Shown: in pieces, positions 13,667-20,653 of the stretch
How the letters are laid out: the number at the start of each line of letters is the position of its first letter
Position numbering within the stretch: position 1 is the stretch's first letter
NCBI GenBank assembly: GCA_045809945.1
Contig: JBJMWW010000029.1
Span: 1-20,653 of the forward strand
DNA from: CADDYX01 sp045809945
Lineage (GTDB): Bacteria; Verrucomicrobiota; Verrucomicrobiia; Chthoniobacterales; UBA10450
Direction of reading: 5' to 3'
Length of the DNA stretch: 20,653 nucleotides
Made by a program: the position numbers and the translations under genes
Notes under the pieces: generated by a model
Told to the model about the DNA's origin: nothing
What the model saw: only the letters and a program-made list of their open reading frames with translations
Database searches by the model: none

Positions 13667-14953
13667 ATGCATCGGTTCGAATACCGCGACAAACAGCTTT
13701 GTTGCGAAGACGTCGAGCTCGAGCGCATCGCGCAGGAACACGGCACCCCGACCTACGTCTACAGCGCCGGCACGATTCGCGATCATTTTCAAAGGCTCGA
13801 TGCGGCGCTGAGCGAGCTCGATCACCTGATCTGCTACGCCGTGAAGGCGAATTCGAATCGCGCCATCCTCCATTTGCTCGCGAACGAAGGCGCCGGATTC
13901 GACATCGTTTCCGGCGGCGAATTGTTTCGTGTCCTCAACGCCGACGGCAATGCCGCGCGCTGCACGTTCGCGGGTGTCGGCAAGACGCGCGAGGAGATCG
14001 AGTACGCGCTTGAGCAGAACGTTCACAGCTTCAACGTCGAAAGCGAAGCGGAGCTCGCGCAGATCAATCATCTCGCAGAAACGAAAGGAATGCGCGCGCC
14101 AATCGCGTTGCGCGTCAACCCCGATGTCGCCGCCGACACGCACAAATACATTTCGACCGGCCAAAGCGAGAACAAGTTCGGCATCGCGCTCGATCGGATC
14201 GCGGATGTCTACGCGCTCGCCGCGTCGATGCCGCACATCGCGATCCGCGGCATCCAGATGCATCTCGGTTCGCAGATCACCAGCGGCAAACCGTTCGCCG
14301 ATGCGATTGCCAAAGTCGCCCCGATCGTGCGCGAACTGAAGCAGCGCTACGCGATCGAGTTCTTCAGCATCGGGGGCGGAATGGGAATCATTTACAAGCG
14401 CGCGCTCGAGAGCGGCTCAGGCAAATGGTGGCACGAACATGGCGGCGAAGAAGCAGCCTTCAGCGTGGCCGATTATGCGAACGCCATCGTGCCGCCGCTG
14501 CGCGATCTCGACTTGCGCGTGCTGATCGAACCCGGCCGCTTCCTCGTCGGTAATGCCGGCGTGCTGCTCACCCGCGTCGAGTACATCAAGGAAACCGCGC
14601 AGAAGAAATTCGTCATCGTCGACGCGGGAATGAACGATCTCATCCGCCCCGCGCTCTACCAGAGCTATCACGAGATCGTTCCTGTAGCCGCGGCCGCCGG
14701 CCGCGGTGCGGACGTTATCGATATCGTCGGCCCCGTTTGCGAGAGCGGCGATTTCTTCGCCCAGGATCGCGAGATGCCGCCGCTGCGCGAAGGCGATCTC
14801 CTCGCCGTCATGAGCGCCGGCGCCTACGGATTTGTCATGGCTTCGAATTACAACTCGCGTCCACTTCCCGCTGAAGTGCTGGTCGAAGGCGACAATGCCG
14901 TTCTCATCCGACGTCGCCAGACCTACGACGGTCTCATCGCTGCCGAGCTTTGA
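13667..14953 (+). CDS. lysA: Diaminopimelate decarboxylase
   Basis: PLP-dependent (alanine-racemase fold) decarboxylation of meso-diaminopimelate to lysine, the last step of lysine synthesis. 428 residues, normal length. Motifs seen: PLP lysine K60 in YAVKANSN, FDIVSGGEL, ENKFGI, MHLGSQI, the glycine loop FSIGGGMGI, EPGRFLV, catalytic CESGD (near 352), and AGAYGFVMASNYNSRP near the end. The stretch after GGGMGI (YKRALESGSGKWWHEHGGEEAAFS) is somewhat long for the family. No Shine-Dalgarno is visible before the ATG, which is set by homology. It stands alone here: dapA or dapF, frequent neighbours, are not beside it. Confidence 0.96.
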   Translation: MHRFEYRDKQLCCEDVELERIAQEHGTPTYVYSAGTIRDHFQRLDAALSELDHLICYAVKANSNRAILHLLANEGAGFDIVSGGELFRVLNADGNAARCTFAGVGKTREEIEYALEQNVHSFNVESEAELAQINHLAETKGMRAPIALRVNPDVAADTHKYISTGQSENKFGIALDRIADVYALAASMPHIAIRGIQMHLGSQITSGKPFADAIAKVAPIVRELKQRYAIEFFSIGGGMGIIYKRALESGSGKWWHEHGGEEAAFSVADYANAIVPPLRDLDLRVLIEPGRFLVGNAGVLLTRVEYIKETAQKKFVIVDAGMNDLIRPALYQSYHEIVPVAAAAGRGADVIDIVGPVCESGDFFAQDREMPPLREGDLLAVMSAGAYGFVMASNYNSRPLPAEVLVEGDNAVLIRRRQTYDGLIAAEL

Positions 14954-14957
14954 ATCA

Positions 14958-15023
14958 ACCGCAGAGAGCGCAGAGGAAATTCGCGTTCCAAGAAGTCTCT
15001 GACTTCTGCGCGTCCTCTGCGGT
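14958..15023. terminator. Nested hairpin after lysA
   Basis: Outer arms ACCGCAGAG (14958-14966) and CTCTGCGGT (15015-15023) pair perfectly. Nested inside is AGAAGTC-TCT-GACTTCT (14991-15007), a perfect 7-base stem. It begins 5 bases after the lysA stop and probably ends or protects the lysA message. There is no T-run. CTCTGCGGT-type palindromes are common interspersed repeats in several environmental phyla. Confidence 0.5.
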
Positions 15024-15116
15024 GAAATTCAACGTCACCCGCCGCGGCAACGACGGCGGCGACAGTTGCGAACCGACCATTCTCAGCATAAATACTGCTC
15101 CCGTTTTACCCTCCAG

Positions 15117-15821
15117 ATGAAACGTTTCCTCCTCCTTCTCCCGCTCATCGCAATCATGGCCGCGCCGTTGCGCGCCGCCACGCCGACCAAAGGCGAGTAC
15201 ATCATCCTCGTCGGCGGTCCATCCCTGATGGAGTGGGAGAAATACAAGGCCCAGCCGCACGATCATTGGTGGGCCAATTTCGTCCGCGCCGCACGCATCC
15301 GGACCGAGCAGATCCGCGACGAGGCGGGCCCCGACGCGATGATCACCTGGCTGGTTTACAAGCAGGGCTACCTCGATCGCGCCGCGCAGGAGCACATGGA
15401 CCTGATCAGCTTCATCGATTCAGTGCGCGACAAGTTTCATCTCAACCTCGTCTGGTTCAAAAACGGCGACGACGTCATCAATTACCTGAACAGCGGGCAG
15501 CCGCGGAGCGAAATTAAGATCGCCGACTTCGAATTCTTCGGGCACTCGAACCGCGCCTGTTTCATGTTCGACTACAGCAGTGTGGTCGATAGCTCGGCCA
15601 AATCGTTCCTGCACGAGAACCAGCTCGCCCAGATCCATCGCGGCATTTTCTGGCGCAACGCCATAATCAAGAGCTGGGGCTGCCACACCGGCGAGGAAAT
15701 GTCGCAAAAATTCCACGCCGCGACCGGCATGCACATGATCGGCGCGCTCGGCAAAACGCAGTTCATGATGGACGAGCTGCCGATTCTCACCTCACCCGGC
15801 GGGCGCTGGGTGAGCGAGTAG
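15117..15821 (+). CDS. Exported protein of unknown function with a possible His/Cys catalytic pair
   Basis: 234 residues. Signal peptide MKRFLLLLPLIAIMAAPLRA, then a compact domain starting with a hydrophobic strand and loop (GEYIILVGGPS, 27-37). Two later elements each end a hydrophobic strand with a potential catalytic residue: IADFEFFGHSNRA (His143) and AIIKSWGCHTGEE (Cys189). A His after one strand and a Cys after the next resembles the caspase/gingipain-like clan CD arrangement, but overall similarity is not evident and this is a hypothesis. WVSE ends the protein. An upstream in-frame ATG at 15066 would place 17 polar residues before the signal peptide and is rejected. Confidence 0.85.
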   Translation: MKRFLLLLPLIAIMAAPLRAATPTKGEYIILVGGPSLMEWEKYKAQPHDHWWANFVRAARIRTEQIRDEAGPDAMITWLVYKQGYLDRAAQEHMDLISFIDSVRDKFHLNLVWFKNGDDVINYLNSGQPRSEIKIADFEFFGHSNRACFMFDYSSVVDSSAKSFLHENQLAQIHRGIFWRNAIIKSWGCHTGEEMSQKFHAATGMHMIGALGKTQFMMDELPILTSPGGRWVSE

Positions 15822-15891
15822 GGCGAGAATCCAAGACAGGCGCGCGGGATTCGAATTGACCGTCGCGATTTCGCAACCATAAGCTGCGAAC

Positions 15892-16527
15892 GTGAAATCT
15901 CTCTTCGGCGCGCTCTTGTGTTTCGTTCTCGCTCAGTCGCAGGCTTGGGCGATCAGCGGCGGGCCGATTTATCCGGGCACGAAAACGAGTGTCGTTGGGA
16001 CGTATGCCGGAGTGCTTAGCCCCGCTTTTTGCGCCGAGCCTAATCCGGCGAATTGCCCGGCGCTGAATTCCATCGGCGTTTTTTCGCTCGCCGTTCCGAG
16101 CACGGGCAACGGCACCGGGGCATTCACGATGTTTGCGCGCGGTCGTGTTTTTACCGGCACGATTACCGCGAGTGCCGATCCGAACAGTGCGCGCGTGCAG
16201 GGTATTCTGCAGGCGACCTACAATTTCAATCTTCAGAAGACGGAACTCGACGAAAATGGCCAGCCTCACGTCGTCAGCATTCCAGTGACTGCGACAATCA
16301 ACGGGCCAATCGACGCGAAGATCAGCAACTCCGCCAGTGGTCGGTCAGCTAGCATCGCTGCCATCCGGTTGACCGGCGATGCAACCATGTTCGTCAACGG
16401 CGGGTTCGTCAGCGGGAGCACCGGCGAACCGATCATTGACGCGACGTTGTCGCTCAAGGTCAACGGCTTCAAGCAATCCAGCACCGCGGGCGGCGGGAGT
16501 GTTGGGACCAGCCCCACCTCCGGTTAA
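15892..16527 (+). CDS. Secreted protein of unknown function
   Basis: 211 residues from a GTG start directly before a signal peptide (VKSLFGALLCFVLAQSQAWA, cleavage after AWA). The mature part is rich in Ser, Thr, Gly, Asn and Ala and looks all-beta: VVGTYAGVLSP, GVFSLAVPSTGNGTGAFTMF, RVFTGTITASADPNSARVQG, DATMFVNGGFVSGSTGEP. Two cysteines (AFCAEPNPANCPA) could form a disulfide. No family recognised. The following pseudopilin-like gene starts 9 bases after its stop, so the two are probably co-transcribed and the protein may be a surface or secreted partner. Confidence 0.75.
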   Translation: MKSLFGALLCFVLAQSQAWAISGGPIYPGTKTSVVGTYAGVLSPAFCAEPNPANCPALNSIGVFSLAVPSTGNGTGAFTMFARGRVFTGTITASADPNSARVQGILQATYNFNLQKTELDENGQPHVVSIPVTATINGPIDAKISNSASGRSASIAAIRLTGDATMFVNGGFVSGSTGEPIIDATLSLKVNGFKQSSTAGGGSVGTSPTSG

Positions 16528-16536
16528 CCGGCCGGC

Positions 16537-17082
16537 GTGCGGTCGTTTCAGAGATCGAGCCGGGCTCGCGCGTTCTCACTCATCGAGTTGCTGGTGACGA
16601 TCGGTGTGATCGTCATTCTGATTCTGCTGCTCATCCCGGCCGTGAGCAGCATGCAGGCGCGCGCGCAACGGTCCCAATGCATGGCTAATCTGAAGACACT
16701 CACCGTCGGCGCCAATCTTTACATCCAGCAGAACGGCAGCTGGCCGCAAATGGATGCAACGATCGCCGGCGGAACCGACGAAGAGATCGCAAAATGGTGG
16801 ATCGCCCGGCTCGAGCCCTACAGCGTGCCGCGAAAATCATGGATCTGTCCGACGATCCAGAACCTGCTCGGCAATCCCGATTTCACACAACCGGAGAACG
16901 CGCGGATCGATTACTTCTCCACTTTTTTCGACGATAAACCCACCAGCCCGCACGAATGGCCGCGCCAGCCCTGGTTTATCGAGCGTGGCGACGTGCACGG
17001 CAGCGGACCGCTGATCATTTTTACCGACGGCAGCATCAGCGATCTGCAAACCACGCTGAAGACCGCGAACTCAGGCCCGTAG
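16537..17082 (+). CDS. Type II secretion / type IV pilin-like protein (pseudopilin)
   Basis: 181 residues from a GTG start. It has a short basic leader (VRSFQRSSRARA) followed by the prepilin signature FSLIELLVTIGVIVILILLLIPAVSSMQ (residues 13-40, Phe at +1 and Glu at +5). The residue before the cleavage is Ala rather than the usual Gly. The hydrophobic helix leads into MANLKTLTVGANLYIQQNGSWP, the typical layout of the many G-type pseudopilin-like proteins in Verrucomicrobia and Planctomycetes. A C-terminal DGSISDLQ resembles the usual end of such proteins. Assembly or secretion partners are not in the window. A strong terminator follows directly. Confidence 0.88.
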   Translation: MRSFQRSSRARAFSLIELLVTIGVIVILILLLIPAVSSMQARAQRSQCMANLKTLTVGANLYIQQNGSWPQMDATIAGGTDEEIAKWWIARLEPYSVPRKSWICPTIQNLLGNPDFTQPENARIDYFSTFFDDKPTSPHEWPRQPWFIERGDVHGSGPLIIFTDGSISDLQTTLKTANSGP

Positions 17083-17083
17083 C

Positions 17084-17116
17084 CTCGGGTAAACACCCGA
17101 GAAACTTTTTCTTGCT
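17084..17116 (+). terminator. Rho-independent terminator after the pseudopilin gene
   Basis: Perfect 7-base stem CTCGGGT-AAAC-ACCCGAG (17084-17101), followed by AAACTTTTTCTTGCTT. It starts one base after the TAG stop. This is the clearest intrinsic terminator in the window and separates the pseudopilin unit from the large surface-protein gene. Confidence 0.85.
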
Positions 17117-17158
17117 TCAGTAAAATAACCCTGCCAGCCTTCGCGCCGCCCCAATCTC

Positions 17159-20100
17159 ATGAACCCCCCTCGAATGGGCTTCGGCCCGTCCTCTCGTTTC
17201 CGGTTTCATCGGCTTTCGTTGGCCGCAGTCTCAGGCCTGCTGCTGAGCGCATTGGGCATGTTGACCGCGGCCGCAGATCAAGCGTTAACAATCGCGCTCG
17301 ACCAAATCACGACGTCGTTCGGGACTAAGGTTATTAGCGCTACCGGACGGTATGCACACGAGATTGGCAAAGGTGATGTTACAATTAGCTATCACTACGT
17401 CGCCCCATCTAGCACGAGATGCGTAGAAGTCGATTTGTTGGAGGATGGCGTTCGGGTGAACTCCACCGATTGCGCAAATCCTAACGCCATTTCATACAAT
17501 CCGACCCAACCCGGCGCGCATGCATTGGAGGTCGTTGTCAAATCTACTACGGGCGACGTATCGAGCGACACTGTCGCCGTCCAGATGTACGGTGTTACGC
17601 TACAGAGCGCCCTTGGCGAAGGACAGACGGAACCCATCCTGCCCTTTACGTCTCAGATTTTCCTGAACGCGAATGCTCTCATTGCGGATGCAAATGTGCG
17701 CTACGCCCAATTTTTTCACCGCACGCTGCCTTTCGCGCTTTCCTCTGGAGTTCCTTATTCGAAGAGCGACAAGGTAGTTGCTAACGGCAAGCTGTTCCAG
17801 ATTCAGTCAGATACGACCTATAATTCGGCTGGCGCACCGCCGACGATCAACACTGATCCGAGCGACTCAAGTAGTAATGCCAACTTCCGCTACATCGGAC
17901 CGCGCGCTGTTGCCGGCGTAGACTACTACAACTACCAAGAACCGGCAGATCCCAACATTGTGGTTCCTGCAGTTTACCCTGCGCCTCCTCCAGGAGACGC
18001 GGACCTCGTGATTCTGACTTACGGTACTAAAGACGAAGTTTATCAAGTTACCACTGCCGGGCGACTCGATCCTAAAGTTTACCCAACCGATAGCCCCACG
18101 CCCACGCCAACACCTGCGCCGGCGCCAGCTACAGCGGTGCTAGATGGAATTGTTGAGTTTCAGTATGCAGGAGGTCCTCTTAACGAAGGCGGTCATACCT
18201 ATACGAAGGGCGATTTGGTCGTATCGAACGGCCGAGTTTATGAGGTGGTACAAGGTGGCACTACAGCGAATAACGGCGGCCTTGGGCTGACGCAGACGGA
18301 CGGAGAGGTCGCCATACTGGGCACTGCCGCGTTTAACTTCATTCCTACAAAAGTTCTCCGGGAGCAGATACCATATTGGGTCAATGATCTTGTGGTATCG
18401 AACGGCAATGCGTACCGAGTGACCATCGCGGGCAGTCTCGCGCCGTCCACTGTCGGCGGTGGCTTACACTCAACCCCCAACTCGACGCCAGATCAGAAAC
18501 GGGGCCACGTGACCTTCCAGCATGTTGGAACGGCTTTCGATCCTTCAACAAACTACCCGAACGGCGCAGTCGTAAGCTCGAAGGGACGGATTTACAAGGT
18601 TGTATCATCTTCTGCGGGCACTGCTCGGACAACAACTGTGCCAACTTCAAAGGACCCGTATGTGCTTGAGCCGTTTAGCACCGACGCAACCTTCGCGTTC
18701 GAATTGGTTGTCCCGCAGTTTCAGCGCTACACGGAAATTAACAGCAGCTATGCCGGTAAGCCACTACAAGAGTCTGCGGTTTATCACAATGGCGACGTCG
18801 TCGTTTCGAACCGTGCTCTTTTTCAGGTCGTCCGCGGCGGGACTATGGGCCCCGTCGTCCGCGGCGGAACGGGTCCGATTAAAGTCGGGCTCGATCCGGA
18901 TGTGGTTGCCACTCAGACACTCGGCGGCTTGCAGTTCGTGTTCTTAACCAAAGCAACCAAGCAAACCATCTCCAACACAAGTACGTCGTCTGATGTCCCG
19001 TTTCCTTATTCGAGTCTCGATTATTCTTTCCCATATAGTTTGAAGTGGAACCCTGCCGAAACGATTGCCAACCATTTCTCGTCGTTCGGCCGCTACGGTT
19101 ACTTCGAAACCTATACAAACCTTGAACTGTTTGTTCGGACGACCGACAGCAAAGATCGCACGAATGCCAGTGCGACGGTTCCGATTAGCATCTTGCCACC
19201 GATCGACGCGCGTGCGGCGCTCGAAGTTGAAATCACCCAGCCTGTCCAAGACCGCGTAGTGGCTGCTGGCACGGCCGTTCGGCTAACCGCCGATGTCAGA
19301 GACGTCAACGGTGTAGTTCGTAGCGTAAATGCGGTGCAGTTTTTCGTCGATGGTATTGCGTTCGATCCGCCGATAGCTGGATTCCCGTATTCAACCAGTG
19401 GCACGACCCCTTTGCTTGACTGGATACCACTCGTGGCTGGCACGCACATCATCAACGCCGTTGCGGTTGATGACAAAGGCAACTACTCGATATCTAAAGA
19501 CGTACGGGTGAATGTCACCGATAATCAGCCGTTCGTTCGAATCACGACCGCTGACGGCAGCGATGCACTGAATCCGCTCGTCGTATCGTCCGGCGAAACG
19601 ATTCTTATTCAAGGTATTGAGAGCGGTAGCGGTGGCGACCCTTCGCGTGTTACTTCGGTAGACATTCTGTCGGATGGCAATGCCATCGGAACGGCTACAC
19701 CTGGCGATGATGGACGCTTCGCGTTCCCGTTTGTGCCGTCGAATGCCTCAGATCAGCCGATCAATTACCAAATTACCGCACGGGTAACCGATAAGAACGG
19801 CGCAACCGCGACCTCGAACACGGTTTACCTACAGGTGTCGCCCGGGCCAATCGTATCGCCGACCGCGACGCCTTCCACATCGCCGACACCAAAGCCTACG
19901 GCGACACCGACAGCAACTCCAAACCCAACAGCGACACCGGTGGTTACTGGCAGACTGGCGAATATCTCGACTCGCGGTCCTGTCGGTGTCGGAACCGACG
20001 TCATGGTAGCCGGGTTCATCAATCAAGGTGGTACAGGAAAGATTATTGCGATTCGCGGGTTAGGACCCTCTATGGCCGTATTTGGCGTGGCCGACGCGAT

Positions 20101-20653
20101 CCAGGATCCGACGTTGAGTCTGCGCGACGCAAATGGAAACGAGCTTGTGTTTAACGATGACTACTCTGAAGCGTCGGCGGACGAGCGGAAAATACTCGAC
20201 GCTGTCAGTCTAAGGCCCACCGACTCGCGCGAATCAGCAATCGTCGCGCGAATTAGCTCTGGCACTTACACCTGCATTCTTCAAGGCAAAGACACCGGCG
20301 TTGGATTGATTGAGATCTACGACCTGGCGAGCGATACGACCACGCGCCTGCTGAATCTGTCGACGCGCGGCCAGGTCAAATCCGGAGACGCCGGTGCAAT
20401 GATTGGGGGTTTCATCATTCAAGGAACCAATCCGCAGCGCGTTGTAATCCGCGCGATCGGTCCGAGCCTGAAAAACGGCGGAGTTGCTGACGCGTTGGAG
20501 GATCCGACGTTGGATCTGTATCGCGGCTCCACGCGTATCCTTTCAAACGATAACTGGAAAAGCGATCAGGAGCAGGAGCTTGAATCAACAGGCATCGCTC
20601 CAACCAGCGATAAGGAATCAGCAATTGTGACCTTTTTGGATCCAGGTAGTTAC
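17159..20653 (+). CDS. Large modular surface protein, 3' end cut by window edge
   Basis: One open frame of 1165 codons with no stop in the window. ATG at 17159, Arg-rich start and hydrophobic signal (LSLAAVSGLLLSALGMLTAAA). Next are an Ig-like region (about 45-150) and about six short repeats of the form Y-x-GD-x-V-V-x-NG-x-x-Y/F-x-V. They start near residues 197, 279, 345, 405, 465 and 540 and resemble in outline the CBM5/12 chitin-binding pattern but lack its usual tryptophans. Pro/Thr spacers lie near 309-325 and 900-928. Two Ig-like domains span about 679-786 and 791-898. Finally there are two copies, 132 residues apart (933 and 1065), of the Verrucomicrobia C-terminal repeat (LSTRG, GFIIQG, IGPSL, ESAIV, YDL). 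No catalytic domain is recognised. An adhesion or polysaccharide-binding role is inferred. Confidence 0.93.
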   Translation, partial: MNPPRMGFGPSSRFRFHRLSLAAVSGLLLSALGMLTAAADQALTIALDQITTSFGTKVISATGRYAHEIGKGDVTISYHYVAPSSTRCVEVDLLEDGVRVNSTDCANPNAISYNPTQPGAHALEVVVKSTTGDVSSDTVAVQMYGVTLQSALGEGQTEPILPFTSQIFLNANALIADANVRYAQFFHRTLPFALSSGVPYSKSDKVVANGKLFQIQSDTTYNSAGAPPTINTDPSDSSSNANFRYIGPRAVAGVDYYNYQEPADPNIVVPAVYPAPPPGDADLVILTYGTKDEVYQVTTAGRLDPKVYPTDSPTPTPTPAPAPATAVLDGIVEFQYAGGPLNEGGHTYTKGDLVVSNGRVYEVVQGGTTANNGGLGLTQTDGEVAILGTAAFNFIPTKVLREQIPYWVNDLVVSNGNAYRVTIAGSLAPSTVGGGLHSTPNSTPDQKRGHVTFQHVGTAFDPSTNYPNGAVVSSKGRIYKVVSSSAGTARTTTVPTSKDPYVLEPFSTDATFAFELVVPQFQRYTEINSSYAGKPLQESAVYHNGDVVVSNRALFQVVRGGTMGPVVRGGTGPIKVGLDPDVVATQTLGGLQFVFLTKATKQTISNTSTSSDVPFPYSSLDYSFPYSLKWNPAETIANHFSSFGRYGYFETYTNLELFVRTTDSKDRTNASATVPISILPPIDARAALEVEITQPVQDRVVAAGTAVRLTADVRDVNGVVRSVNAVQFFVDGIAFDPPIAGFPYSTSGTTPLLDWIPLVAGTHIINAVAVDDKGNYSISKDVRVNVTDNQPFVRITTADGSDALNPLVVSSGETILIQGIESGSGGDPSRVTSVDILSDGNAIGTATPGDDGRFAFPFVPSNASDQPINYQITARVTDKNGATATSNTVYLQVSPGPIVSPTATPSTSPTPKPTATPTATPNPTATPVVTGRLANISTRGPVGVGTDVMVAGFINQGGTGKIIAIRGLGPSMAVFGVADAIQDPTLSLRDANGNELVFNDDYSEASADERKILDAVSLRPTDSRESAIVARISSGTYTCILQGKDTGVGLIEIYDLASDTTTRLLNLSTRGQVKSGDAGAMIGGFIIQGTNPQRVVIRAIGPSLKNGGVADALEDPTLDLYRGSTRILSNDNWKSDQEQELESTGIAPTSDKESAIVTFLDPGSY

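Noticed and set aside
13533..13811. Open frame across repeat copy D into lysA
   Set aside because: It is mostly repeat sequence and then lysA in the wrong frame.

Overview
The window most resembles a soil or freshwater Verrucomicrobium of the Chthoniobacterales/Spartobacteria type. The main pointer is the C-terminal repeat module at the right edge (LSTRG ... GFIIQG ... AIGPSL ... ESAIV ... YDL), which I know from that group. High GC, secreted proteins with Pro/Thr spacers and interspersed palindromic intergenic repeats also fit. This is family-level recognition from sequence; no database was searched. No rRNA, tRNA, CRISPR array, transposase or phage gene was seen.

Left part, minus strand (1-4131): an arginine operon transcribed argC-argJ-argB-argD. 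argC/argJ overlap by one base, and argB/argD abut with no gap. A palindromic repeat sits between argJ and argB. ArgJ has an apparent four-residue insertion just before its self-cleavage threonine. Two further minus-strand genes follow: a membrane-anchored DUF748/AsmA-like protein (4218-5294) and a membrane-anchored protein with a GH75 (fungal-type chitosanase) signature and a Pro/Thr tail (5375-6754).

Middle, plus strand (6844-13490): a metal-homeostasis region. It begins with an internally deleted remnant of a cation diffusion facilitator (CDF) gene. A short CDF-fold protein with altered metal ligands and an intact zinc-type CDF exporter follow, overlapping as ATGA. Then come a small STAS-like protein, a small exported His/Cys-rich protein, an outer-membrane porin, a ZnuA-like metal-binding protein and an ABC-3 permease. 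No ABC ATPase gene is present. Efflux and uptake genes therefore lie side by side. Palindromic repeats surround the substrate-binding/permease pair, and one repeat supplies the permease's ribosome-binding site.

Right part, plus strand (13667-20653): lysA (diaminopimelate decarboxylase), then four exported or membrane-associated genes. These are a conserved-looking protein with a His/Cys pair resembling clan CD peptidases, a secreted protein of unknown role, a type II/IV pseudopilin-like protein closed by a clear intrinsic terminator, and a very large surface protein still open at the window edge. The large protein has about six short carbohydrate-binding-like repeats, two Ig-like domains, Pro/Thr spacers and two copies of the Verrucomicrobia C-terminal repeat.

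No single obviously new defence or mobile system is visible. The best leads are the small His/Cys protein and paired hairpins in the zinc region, the ATPase-less uptake operon, the precisely deleted CDF copy, the GH75-like anchored protein, the possible His/Cys peptidase and the repeat-rich surface protein. There is no gene-free stretch longer than 300 bases.
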